11,372 nt of DNA from Spongospora subterranea (GCA_900404475.1 OUQQ01000637.1:1-11372); one strand, 5' to 3'. Positions 1 to 10,328 are shown, counted from the first letter of the stretch. The notes: generated by a model not told the origin, from the letters alone. Numbers and translations: made by a program.

Positions 1-2103
1 GGACTTTTTTAAAACCACGCTCATTTAGCACTGGGAGCCCAAAATATATGAAACCCACAATATAATATAGTTGGTGGTAAATATGATGAAGTCGCCTGTT
101 TTCACAGACAACAGGTGTCATGTTTGTTTGAAACAATTGAGAATCCCTCCCATTTCTAGAAATACTTTTGATCCAATAACAAGGTTCAATATTGTCATTG
201 CACGATCATCTTTACCATAACCGATAGCATTAGAAGTTCATCAAACGATTCGGCTTCGATGGTATGGCTGTTTTTGGATGAGAATAGGTCCCGTGAAAAT
301 TACTGAACATGCAGTTATCGAGTATTTCAGGGCCTTTAAAGAGTGACAGGATTTGCGTTTTAACACGAATACTTAGCGTTAGTTAAGAATAGATCTTGTG
401 AAAAAACTAAGATAATTTGATCGCGACGATGGTCATCGAGAGAATTGGTCAGACCAACAGTGATCATCGCAACACATCGGTTTTGAAAGGGCAAGGCAGC
501 CAGTAAACCCCACTGCTGATGACAAACAAGTGATTCGCAATAACAATAAAGGGCAATCCCAGCTGTTGGTAGAGCCAGGGAATGGGATAGAGCAAAGCGA
601 CAAATTACGGTGAAGAGACACAGCGCCCTCGTTGATCCAATGATCGCTCACTGTATTCAATGCTGTTTGTTGTCGATATTGTCGGTCCATCTATCCAATA
701 TAGAAGCGGGTTCAAAGCGCAGAAACGCACAGTCTGAACGTGCTGGACTGATTGAAGACACGATGGAATCATTTTGAGTATAGAGTCAGAATTTGATTCA
801 GGCAGTCAGGTCACCATGACGACAGATTGAATCTCTCGCCGAACTTAAAACAACAGTTTCGAACGCCATTTAAAAACTTCTCACCAACCTCTCGGCGAGC
901 GAAAAGGATCCTCGGTATGGGCACTTTTCAAAAACCCTTAATGGTCGAGATCAGAGGTTTCTGATGACGATGAGCTTAACGCGTCTTTCCTAGCTTGTTT
1001 TCAATGTTCTTCCGTGAAGAGATCGCTCACATTCACGAATGTGCCAATTCACCAGTGGCGGGATGATTCAGATCAGGATCACCGCCACGTTCACCCGCAC
1101 CAACAGCATATAACAGGAAGGTGTTGTTGGGAACGCTCCTCTTGATCGCTGTGCTCATGAAATGCGTCCGTTTCCCATTGTCAAAGGTCAAGGCATTCCG
1201 AAGTGCTGCCTGAGATTGGCATCGATCTTCACAATGCAAAATACAAACAGCCCAAGCGTTAAAATACGTTCACAGCAAGGAAGAGAGGTTTTGAAACACA
1301 GTTGGTGGCTCAAGCCGAATCAGGCATTTATATCGCTTCAGCTACAGATTTGTGGACTGGACTGACAATATCAGCAACACCGCAGACACGACGGTAAACG
1401 ATGAGGGATGGACGAGGCTTTGCCAAAAGATATTCGGTCGCTGCTGTATGAGTTTGCATCTGGCGCCGATTTCCGCATCAGACAGCAATTGTGACTTCAA
1501 GTTTTCTTCCAAAGGAAAGCTCCTGTTTTGATATAACGGTGGTCGCATTGGAAAGCAAGTCGTTCATGTCCAAATAGATAAACGGCAATCATCGATTATA
1601 TCGGGATGGGTTCTTCACTGTCAACATGCGTTTGCAAGATGGAATACCAACGAGAATTGATTGAACCGCATGCGTCGACCATGATTTGAGCCGACGTTGT
1701 CACTAAAATTTGAGCTTGGTTGCAACAAGACCACAGCCATGGAGATTTGCAATAAATCTGAGCCCTTTTACATGGTATGTGCGACACACGCAATTCAACC
1801 GGATGATTGCCGTGTATGTAGCCTAGAGAGTTTGAAACCCAGCAAAAACTGGACGAGAAAAACAAGTCAACTCGCAAGGATGAGCTAAAGAGAACGTTGA
1901 AGAGCGCGAGGCTGTGTAGTGTTGCGATGCTTTGCGGAGTGTTATGGGCGCCAGCTCTACCGAAAACGCGCTAAAAGCGATGCTGGCACATCTGATACTC
2001 GAGGACGAGAGAGAGAGAGAGACGAGAACCGAAATCACCGTTGGATCAAATGCGGATGCGGACTTTGCGGATCCCGAGCGTCGTCATGTCGTGAGATCCA
2101 ACG
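1..2103. other. Left flank, no gene supported
   Basis: About 2.1 kb in which I cannot support any gene. Both strands carry only short open stretches (60-93 codons) with no recognisable motif and no partner exons that splice into a longer frame. One stop-free run of 79 codons on the plus strand (1295-1531, first ATG only at about 1447) has a protein-like composition but no family I know. No terminal inverted repeats, long direct repeats, tRNA or rRNA are visible. The 3' end of this stretch should contain the promoter and 5' UTR of the gene starting at 2104. It may be intergenic DNA or decayed coding sequence; I cannot tell which. Confidence 0.5.
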
Positions 2104-2201
2104 ATGACGAGCCCGGATCCACTGATCGTCATCGTTGGCCCAACTGGAGTGGGCAAATCGCGCGCGTCTATAAGTTTAGCCAAGCGCCTAGGGCGATGTG
2201 A
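1944..2201 (+). other. Upstream ORF overlapping the start of the tRNA dimethylallyltransferase gene
   Basis: An ATG at 1944 opens an 85-codon frame (MGASSTENALKAML...) that ends at TGA 2199-2201. It overlaps the first 98 bases of the downstream gene in another frame. The codons between 2001 and 2025 read a GA-microsatellite as ERERE, so part of it is low complexity. It could be a uORF that lowers translation of the downstream gene, part of an unrecognised 5' exon, or chance. The downstream frame has a TGA at 2092-2094, so the two cannot be one unspliced protein. Confidence 0.3.
2007..2022. repeat. (GA)8 microsatellite
   Basis: Eight uninterrupted GA dinucleotides, about 80 bp upstream of the ATG at 2104. 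It is a simple sequence repeat, probably in the promoter or 5' UTR of the tRNA dimethylallyltransferase gene. GA tracts are often length-polymorphic. Confidence 0.9.
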
Positions 2202-4213
2202 AATTATCAGCGCCGATTCAATGCAGGTCTTGCATATTATACATTCTCCCAACAAATGATTTAGATTCTCGATCCTTTTTTTTTTCTGTTTTTCCGAACG
2301 ACTTTTGCCCCTGTAACGCAATCCCGTTCATGTTACCGACCAGTATACGGTCAGCGGATTTCGCTCTGCAACGTTGTAGTGTAACGTTTTCCTGGCTCTG
2401 CCCTGACTCGTTACGGGCAGTGGCTTCCGTGTTGATATTCACGTTTCTTGACGTTGGCCGAGCTGGCCCAGCCGCTATGGAGATTTGCGTTTCAGCTGAT
2501 ATTTAATAGAAGTGTCTATTGGGGCTTGTTTACTGATTCAGGTTTTGAAATCTGCTTATCGTTGACACTGAACTATCGATCTCTTGATTGCTGTTGATAT
2601 TTTTCTTGAATGAAACCCGTTCGCTGTCATGTACTGAACGTCTGTTGTTTGACGGGTTAGGTTTATCGCGACTTCGATATCGGGTCGGCCAAGGTGACGA
2701 TCTCAGAAATGGATAGCATCCCACATCATCTCATCTCCATCGTTGACGTCGATTACTCCGAGTTCGACGTCGTCGAGTTCGTTAAACGTGCGCAGCAAGC
2801 GATCAGGGATATCCACGCCCGTGGCAATCGCGTTATCGTGGTCGGCGGCACGTTCTATTACGTCACGGCGCTATTGTTAAACTCGTTCGCGTTGCAGGAT
2901 CGTGGTGGTTTGTCTTCTTTTGTTGAAAGCTCTGATGAATCTCTCTCTGGACGTGTTTCAATTCATAATCAGTTGGGTTTTGACGGCAGTTTAGAACTCA
3001 GTTCCAGTGCTAACTCAACTGCCGACAATATGGAACACGACATTAGCAACAATATCGCTCTTGATGTCAATGCAGATTCAAACGATGCCTCGAACTGTAA
3101 CTGCCACGCTGATCACGTTGCTGTCAACGCTGGCAACAAGCCACTGGTCGATGAAAACCCCGAATCTCTTTACGCTAGACTGTCGATAGTCGCTCCAGAG
3201 TTGGCGGAACGGCTTCACGTTCACGACCATCGACGCGTGCGTCGCGCGTTGCAGCTGTTTGATCGGGGGCACGTGTCTGTCCCTGGTAACGCTGGTTTGC
3301 AATACCCGGCAATTCTCATCTGGCTCGATGCCCAACGGGACGTTATCGATACAAGAATCGACATCCGTGTTAAGGAAATGGTGTCGCAGGGCATTTTGGC
3401 TCAGAATCGCGCCATATTTCGTCGTCTCAAACCCAGTCCACGACAGTTTGAGATCGGTGTCGCTCAAGCAATTGGATTTAAGGAATTTCGTCGTTTATAT
3501 CACGATGATAACAGTAGTGATGAAGGTACACCGACATTCTTGCGGGTTGTCAACAATTTTCAGTTTTTTTCATTAGACGCCTGTGCCAAGCTCTTAGACG
3601 AAGCTTTGTCTTGTTTACGTGCAGCTACGTGTCGCTACGCTCATGGTCAATCACGCGCCATTGCCAAATGGTTTACGTCCATTCCCGAACTTCCACTGTT
3701 CCGGATCGATACTTCCGGTACCAAATGTCAAAACATACTTGTTCATACCGAATTGCAAAGTTCTCTCTGTTTCTCAGTACTCCGAATTGATATTCCCCAC
3801 TATTTCTTAATTTCAGAAACACCGTCACTTTTCCAAATATGGGGTTTTCTGGTTTTTGAAGTGCTATGCAGATTCGGCATCGTGGGAAAGTCGTGTTATG
3901 GAGCCAATTATCGCCATTTGTGCACGTATAAAATTGCCCCGGCTTTAGTAACGTTCTGACATATGGCACAGGATCGTTAGACGGAGAAAAGGTCGAATCT
4001 GAAGAGTTTTCTTCGCTCAGTTCAAATTTGCCGCCCATCTGCAGCAATCGTCACCAGAAACCATGGCGCAAATTTACATGCACGATTTGTGCCGACCGTG
4101 TTGTCAACGGTCCCAATGAATGGGATGCGCATTTAGCATCTCGTTCACACAGACGATGTATGGCCAAGGTCAAAAAGGCTAAATACAGGCGGGAAAATGA
4201 TCCTCCTGAATAA
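2104..4213 (+). CDS. TRIT1: tRNA dimethylallyltransferase (MiaA/MOD5/TRIT1 family), four exons
   Basis: Transfers a dimethylallyl group from DMAPP to N6 of A37 in tRNAs reading UNN codons, in cytosol and/or mitochondria. Model: exons 2104-2226, 2661-3717, 3872-3925, 3981-4213 (introns 434, 154 and 55 bp), 488 aa. Seen: P-loop GPTGVGKS (12-19); [19 protein letters not shown] (35-53, across intron 1), matching the family DSMQVY motif; VVGGTFYYV (101-109); [13 protein letters not shown] (229-241); [20 protein letters not shown] (262-281); IGFKEF (312-317); then SWESRVMEP (396-405). The C-terminal zinc finger is C445-x2-C448-x13-H462-x5-H468, found in eukaryotic members and absent from bacterial MiaA. 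Start: first ATG after an in-frame TGA at 2092. Intron 3 removes the in-frame stop at 3946 and carries a CTGAC branch-like site. Oddities: a Ser/Asn/Asp-rich insert at about 118-208, and YAHGQ (367-371) where YA(R/K)(R/K)Q is usual. Family assignment is secure; exact splice sites less so. Confidence 0.93.
2227..2660 (+). other. Long first intron of the tRNA dimethylallyltransferase gene
   Basis: A 434-bp phase-0 intron. The donor follows codon CAG of DSMQ and the acceptor (GGGTTAG) precedes GTT of VYRDFD, so removing it restores the conserved DSMQVY motif exactly. A T10 run lies at 2276-2285 and a CTGAAC branch-like site about 20 nt before the acceptor. It is roughly eight times longer than typical introns in this window. 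Short ORFs inside it have no recognisable content. Confidence 0.85.
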
Positions 4214-4317
4214 TCATCGACGTGTATTTTTCCCCAAAAATTTAAATCGCACTGCATTGGTTATAATATATTGGCTCGGTTCAACTGTAATTGGTTTTGT
4301 TTTCAGCGTCAATTTTG
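4214..4317. other. Convergent intergenic spacer
   Basis: Only 104 bp separate the TAA of the plus-strand tRNA dimethylallyltransferase gene from the TGA of the minus-strand channel gene. It is AT-rich and must hold the 3' ends of both transcripts, which may overlap. No clear AATAAA is present on either strand. Confidence 0.6.
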
Positions 4318-6855
4318 TCACTGAGACGGCCTGGTAGGTATCGGAGCAACAACAGGTTTAGGGTACCTGGGCGGGAGATCCGCGGAAGAACCCATGGAGA
4401 AAAGACCAGCCTCGCTTGGCATCTTGGTGATCACGATCGATTTCGGCGGCTCAAAGTATCGGATCCCCAGCTTTTTCATCTTCTTGGCAATATGATACTT
4501 TAGTTCCGTGTCGGCGACGCGAAATGAACCCCCATCGATGTATTTGTATTCTGAGTCGACTCGTATTTCGAGCTCTATCGCGGACAGCTTGGTGGCATCG
4601 TTCAGAAAGATGCCGACACGTGGTCTCCAATCTATTTGTATAGTTAATCGAGAGCAGTGGGCTATGAAAACAGTTACGTTGAGGTTTCGATACTGCATAT
4701 TTAGTTAACGATGCTTTCAACTTCTCCAAAGCCTGCACAGGTGTATCCATACAAATTTCGATCGCAATGCGGGTCGCACATCCGAAACTATTCGTCAGGT
4801 TGACCTGCAAAGCACATGGGTTCACTATTGTCAAGACTTTCTGCTACATCTCACAATTTTGAGGTCAGCCAGAGTCTGGTTCGAATAGCGAACCAGCCTA
4901 TTAACTCGGTCCTTGAAGAACGTATCGAGAAGGGCGATTTCGTGGACTTGATACCAGTTACCGTCAATGCTCACAGAATCATTGACTTGGTATGGTTTCC
5001 CTCCAAATATGAACTGATACAAATTTGTGAGAAAAAACACTGCGATAACTAAATATGTTCTTACAACAACACTTTCGACAAATCGAGATATCGATTTGCT
5101 CAATGCAAATGCAGCGCCAAGAATTGTTGCAGATATTGCAGTTAATAGTTGATTGAACTCATATCCAAAGATGCGGTAGATTACAACAACCATAATCACC
5201 CAAAAGATGCCGGAGATCACGGTATGTATCAGGCTCGACAAATTCGCAAAACCTTTTAGACGATTCGCCAAGACACTTCGCGAATTCAAAATCGATATAC
5301 ACGCCGCCGTAAACTGTTCTTTGTTGACTTTGCGATCCTTCATTGCATCACCTTGTCGTGAAAACAGCAATCTAAAGCAATGAACACCGATAACGGTATT
5401 CTAGATTGACAAACACGCGTAAGCGAAGAATTGGCAAGGCTCAAAAAACGCATGTTACCTCAAAATAGCTGCACCATATTTCCAGAGACACGACGGGCGG
5501 ATTAGTAGGGTCTGTATGGAGTGAATGATCTATGACGATATTCGAAAATATAATCTCAGCAACGAGACCCATATCCTTCGTTATGGATACGACGATGCTA
5601 GATTCGGTGGAAAAGACCCATTGATCTCCTCGATGTTCTAGTGGGAATCGAATCGATCCCTCTCTGCTCAAAACAAACATCAGAATTGGGCGGCATCTAA
5701 CGAAAACGAGTCCACCTTATGTATTCAATGTCACTCAGAATCTCCCTTTTTGAATTCATATTTTGCCTGAGTTTAGCAAAATCTCTCTTGTCAGCTTCGG
5801 TGCGGCAACATAAATTGGTGAGGACGTCTTCAAGAAACAGCAGCATTTTGATCCGCTTTCCGAACGACTTTTCGGCACTCCACATTTCGATCAGGGCATT
5901 AAAGACTTGCTTTACTACCAAACCGATAACAACGACGTATATAGACTGAAGAATTTGGTGTGCGATGTCAATTCTCGTCGTTTGTAACGACGCCAAATCC
6001 ATCCACGCTTCCACGACTAGATTGTCGATAGCAATACCTATAATGGTCACCATCACCATCATAAATCGAATTATGAACTGATTCAAATTGTGAAAAGACT
6101 GTAAAACTCAAGGAGAGCGCAACGGAGCAAGTGCAAATTTTACGATAAGCATTACCGAAAACGATAAGTCGCAAATAGCCAGATAAAGAGTTCTGAATTA
6201 TTGGAAATAGCCATGACGGACTCCTTATCAAGAGACCAGCCAAACGAATGACTCCTATTTCAATCAAATAAGACCCGACCCAGCATACTGCTAACTGGAA
6301 AGTATAAGGTGAGCAATTTGGTGTGTTGAGCGATTGTACAGGCAGACGAACCATGCCGGGTATGGCGGTCCATACCCAAATTTTACTCTGCGACTCCTGC
6401 GAAATTGTTGTTGACGAGTCGAAAACCCACACAACAAGTGTTGTAATTAAGCTTGCGATAACAACTGCAATCGTTATCGACCTGCTAGATATCCATAAGA
6501 GCAACCTGCGCCACTTCTTCAAACGATTTCTATCTTCGGCAAAAACTCGGTCACAATCTTCCAGCATGTCCACTATATTTGATGTAAGAGGACTCTTTGA
6601 TGTCACCGCCAAAGTATCAATTTCATTGTAAGCTTCTTCATCGGCAGCGATAGATTCGTGAAGTTCTGTTGCGTTGACAGAAACCGTTCTGGCCATGGTT
6701 TTATCACGCACCGCTGAGGCGATACCATGGGGCCTAGCCTGTAGTTGGTCGGCGACCGATTTCCCATCCCGGGAAATTATGCTGCGGGCGCTCCTCGATG
6801 GAAGGTCACGGGACGCATGGTCATCGTCAGCGACCTTCTTGTCATTCGCCAACAT
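4318..6855 (-). CDS. MscS-like mechanosensitive ion channel, tandem paralogue 1 (eight exons)
   Basis: Predicted membrane-tension-gated channel. Exons in transcription order: 6855-6352, 6294-6156, 6037-5716, 5663-5459, 5400-5065, 5013-4855, 4804-4678, 4631-4318; introns 57, 118, 52, 58, 51, 50 and 46 bp; 701 aa. Polar N-terminus (1-120), then hydrophobic segments near 125-146, 169-191, 205-222, 246-260, 445-468 and 472-505; the last is the MscS pore helix (ATILGAAFALSKSISRFVES). The beta domain follows: FIFGGKPYQVND (503-514), IDGNWYQVHEIALLDT (518-533) and YSNQTLAD (545-552), equivalent to plant MSL HPFDVGD, ID...VEEMNILTT and YPNS. The HWRPRVGIFLND segment (598-609) matches the MSL HWxPxPxVVVKE region. 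Residues 410-442 occupy the place of the degenerate EF-hand-like stretch of fungal and plant relatives. Intron 5 is 51 bp, stop-free and in frame; removing it aligns VESVV-FIFGG with the family FESII-FLFVM. Start: first ATG; an in-frame GTG lies four codons upstream. Membrane location (plasma or organelle) is not determined. Confidence 0.9.
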
Positions 6856-7244
6856 GGCGACGATCACTGGACCTCGATTCGATTCGAGAATATGAAAGTA
6901 TCGAGATAATTACTACTGAAATATAGAGGAGAGTCGCTCCGCACTGAAGGCGACATCTTCGTTACACATGGACCACCAATTGGTCGATAAGACGCCACCC
7001 CCTTTTTCCTGGGCAGTAAAGTAGTCAAATTCACTACGCCTGTAACCAGAAATCAAGCGTGAGGTAAACATGAGTGTGTGTCACTCTCAGCGAGCCCATG
7101 ATTGAGATAGGATGAAGTCTAATAAACACGTTGCTTTGATGCTTCACTTATTTCAATATGTATTAAGATATCATAGTTAAAAATCTATCCGAGCGATGTC
7201 ACCAAAGTCCCTATGGTTTAGACAGTTTTTCTACGCCGATGTGA
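6856..7244. other. Spacer between the two channel genes
   Basis: 389 bp between the TAA of the upstream channel paralogue and the ATG of the downstream one, both on the minus strand. It should contain the 3' UTR of the first and the promoter of the second. I see no TATA box, long repeat or RNA gene that I would defend. Its length, and the separate starts and stops, argue for two independent transcription units. Confidence 0.5.
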
Positions 7245-9850
7245 TTAATGCTTGACTGGATGCGTTGCTGCTGATGTTCCCACTGGCTTTGAGTGCTGAC
7301 CAGCCAGTGTCGGCAGTTTCGTAATTTCAAGCGGCTTGGTAGTTTCCAGGAACTCGATTCCTAACTTGTACATTTTCTTTCTGATGTGATGCTTAAGTTC
7401 TGTGTCCGCGATCCGAAATGTCCCGCCATCGACGTATCTGTAGACGGACTCAATCCGAATTTCCAGTTCAACTGACGTTGTAGTGGATATGTCGTTAAGG
7501 AATACTGTCACCCGAGGTTTCCAATCTGTAAGGCATTCTCAGATTTGAAAAAAAATAACTATTTCGTAAACATACGTTCAGGATGCATAACGGTATACTT
7601 CAATATTGAAGCTTTTAGCTTCTCGAGGGTCTCCATGCTTGTATCAAAACAGATTTGGATTGCAATTCTTGTTACGCATCCGAAACTATTCGTCATGTTG
7701 ATCTGAAATCCATCAAAAATCAAAACAATCAGAAAAAGAGGTTGAAATCCTACGATAGGAATATCAGCAAGGAACTGGTTGGAGAATCGGACTCGTTTGT
7801 TGACCCGATCTAGGAATTGAGTTTCTAACAAACCAATATGGTGAACTTGATACCAATCTCCCAAGATTATAACTCCATCGTTGACCTGGTAGGGTTTGCT
7901 TCCGAAAACGAACTAATATTATGGTTGGAACAAATTGATTGCAAAGTGAAACTATAAATCTTACAACAACACTTTCCACAGCGCGACTGATTGTTTTGCT
8001 AAGAGCAAAGGATACTCCCAGAATGAGTGCAGATATGGTGGTGATCAGTTGATTCAATTCATATCCAAAATTCCGACAAACAATAAATATGATTAGCAGC
8101 CAGAACATGCCGGATATAACTGTATTGGCCAAAGTCAAGAGATTCGCGAAGCTTTTTAATCTGTTAGCAAGAACACTTCGAGTATTAATGATGGACTGAA
8201 AAGCAGCCACAAACTGCGCCTGCGTAACTTCTTTGACAAGCATCGCATTGCCCTGACGAAGGAACATCAACCTAAAACATTTCACCCCTAATAGAGGAGT
8301 CTGGAAAGGTGATGAGCAAGTGATAATGAACAGTGATATGGGACCATTTTACATGAAAATAGCTCGCAAATGTTTCCAACGAAATTACTGGCTCCTTAAA
8401 AGCATTGAACGTAGGTCGTGAATCTTCGACAATGTTCGCGAAAACGATTTCAGCAATTAGGCCCATGTCCTTCACAGTGGATACTTCTATAGAGGCCTCT
8501 GTTGAAAACGACCAGCGATCTTCCTCGTGAATTAGCGGGAATACCATGGGGTTATCACTGCAACGCATGAGATTTAGTCGAAATGTCAAACGTGAGACTG
8601 ACCGTATGTTCAGAGCCGAGGAGAGCAAATAATTTTTGGCTTCAGCTGCTTGCCTAATCAAATCTAAGGCTTCGCGATCTTTCTGGTTACGACAGCATAA
8701 GTCCTGCAGAATTTTTTCAAGAAACACTATAGCTTCGATGCGCTTCCCAAAGGATTTTGCAGCAGCCCACATTTCTAGGAGCACGTTCGACATATTCCTG
8801 CAGATAAAAACGATGCCAACGACGTATAGAGATTGCAGGATTGCGTGAGCTATTGTGATATATTTTGAATTGAAACTCCTAGTGTCTAGCCACCAGTCAA
8901 GAATGAAGCCTTCGACAGACGCAGCTAGAAGCAGACAAACTTAGTATATATAAAGAGAGCAGAAAATGAACCAAAGCATTACCCATTATGATGACTCGGA
9001 TGTACCCAGAAGACGATTTTTGAACCAGCGGAAATAACCAGGAGGGCATTGTCAGCAAGATACTGGAGGCGTATAAGAATGCGACTTCAATTAGATAAGA
9101 AAAAAATATTGCCACAGCAATCTACATCCAATAGACATCGAGTCAGCCGACTGTTGAAATATTTAAAGCCTCAAACTGTATGTTGCGAATGAAAACAGAT
9201 TCAACCACAATTCTGCAAAAATTGACGCAAAAAGGAACTGCCATGGACAATGATCATCTATATGAAATCATATAAATGTATATGAGGCTGTGAATTCGGA
9301 TATAAATCACGTGTACCATTCCAGGAATAGCCGAATAGACCCACGGCTGATTTCCAGGAGGCTCTTCGATGTTGGTGCCCTTCTGGAATGCGAACAGCAG
9401 CAGAGTCATGATCAGACTGGTGACAACCAACAACACAACTAGGCTCCGTTTGGCAACCCAAAGCTTTAAACGAGTCCAGGCACCTAGACGGCGCTTGTCT
9501 TCCGAGAAAATATGTTCACAGTCTTCGAAAATATCAACGACATTCGCCGACAGAGGCGCCGTTGGATGCTTGATTGCTAAGGTCTGCGTTTCGTCCCACC
9601 GTTCCTCTTCTACCGCCATGAGAGCGTCGTGAATTTCTAAGATATTGCTGGACCGTCTGCGTCCGTCTCGAGATGACGTCTGGCCATTCCATACCGATTG
9701 GGGCAGCGATAATAACTGATCCATGGAGCTTCTTTTCTCTTCTGTCATTTCGGCAAAGATTGAGTCCGCCCTGACCAGAGGCCGATCTTCGCGGACAACT
9801 TTAACCTCAACGGCTTCATCGTTGTCGTCCCGCCTTGAAGACGGCGCCAT
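7245..9850 (-). CDS. MscS-like mechanosensitive ion channel, tandem paralogue 2 (eight exons)
   Basis: Paralogue of the channel gene at 4318-6855, with the same domain order and predicted role. Exons in transcription order: 9850-9317, 9121-8983, 8924-8603, 8557-8353, 8300-7965, 7912-7754, 7702-7576, 7525-7245; introns 195, 58, 45, 52, 52, 51 and 50 bp; 700 aa. Exons 2-7 are 139, 322, 205, 336, 159 and 127 bp in both genes, with the same phases. The pore helix region (about 491-512) reads LILGVSFALSKTISRAVESVV and runs directly into FVFGSKPYQVND once the 52-bp intron 5 is removed; without removal the frame breaks there. First membrane segment is near 135-155, second near 179-201. By eye the pore exon is about 60% identical to the other copy, while the first 100 residues share almost nothing except around VDxxEDCxxxFxED. 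The family ID dipeptide in the beta domain reads IL here. The N-terminus is rich in basic and Ser residues (RDGRRRSSN). Confidence 0.9.
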
Positions 9851-10328
9851 TTACAGTAGTGATTCTGGAACGTTTATGTTGATTTGCGATACTGTCAGAG
9901 TAGAATAAACCAACAACTGGAGGCCAGGCGAGAATTGCCCCATCATTTTGACGAAACGTTGGCAGCGGCTGAAGGAGGCCGCATACAATCCTGTCAGTCA
10001 GGTATTCTTGACGCTGGTGACTAACGCTTGATGACACCTCTCATGTAACAACACGTAAGTGAAGGCATCTCGGCCTGGTGATGCCGTTTGGTTATCGTGT
10101 GGGCATAACCTACATATCTGTTTTCAAGTCGTGTCGCCAGGATGTGAATTCGCAGTCAGATAAAACACATTGAAGACCACAAGATAACTTCCCACAAAGC
10201 CTTATGGGAGAGGAGATTCGGGTATCTGAACCCTGGTGTATGACAACCTAGAATCGTTCGTCTCATCCTCAACTCTGAACTCATACTTGGCCTTTGGAGA
10301 GCCGCGCTACCTTTGCGCCATTACTCCA
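9851..10328. other. Divergent intergenic region
   Basis: 478 bp between the ATG of the minus-strand channel paralogue 2 and the ATG of the plus-strand secreted-protein gene, so it must contain both promoters or 5' UTRs. A perfect 6-bp inverted repeat with a 9-nt gap (GGTTAT...ATAACC, 10090-10110) is the only symmetric element noticed. Short ORFs here show no family signature. An upstream noncoding exon of either gene could lie here unseen. Confidence 0.5.

Noticed and set aside
95..115. Inverted repeat CCTGTT...AACAGG near the left edge.
   Set aside because: A 6-bp stem with a 9-nt loop is expected by chance in 11 kb and has no linked feature.
433..690. 85-codon minus-strand ORF in the left flank.
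   Set aside because: Composition is rich in Cys, Ser and Trp without a motif, there is no homologue I recognise and no adjoining exon; likely chance.
2198..2506. 102-codon plus-strand ORF.
   Set aside because: It lies almost wholly in intron 1 of the tRNA dimethylallyltransferase gene, spans the T10 run and has no recognisable motif.
3926..3980. In-frame stop and apparent frameshift near the end of the tRNA dimethylallyltransferase gene, suggesting a pseudogene.
   Set aside because: A 55-bp GT..AG intron with a CTGAC branch-like site removes the stop and joins the zinc-finger exon in frame; total coding length divides by three.
7913..7964. Apparent frameshift between the pore helix and beta domain of channel paralogue 2.
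   Set aside because: A 52-bp intron (GTAAGA..TTAG) lies at exactly the position of the 51-bp intron in paralogue 1 and restores the family motif.
10090..10110. Inverted repeat GGTTAT...ATAACC as a possible operator or terminator.
   Set aside because: Too short to be significant, no T tract, and such terminators are not expected in a eukaryote; noted only within the intergenic entry.
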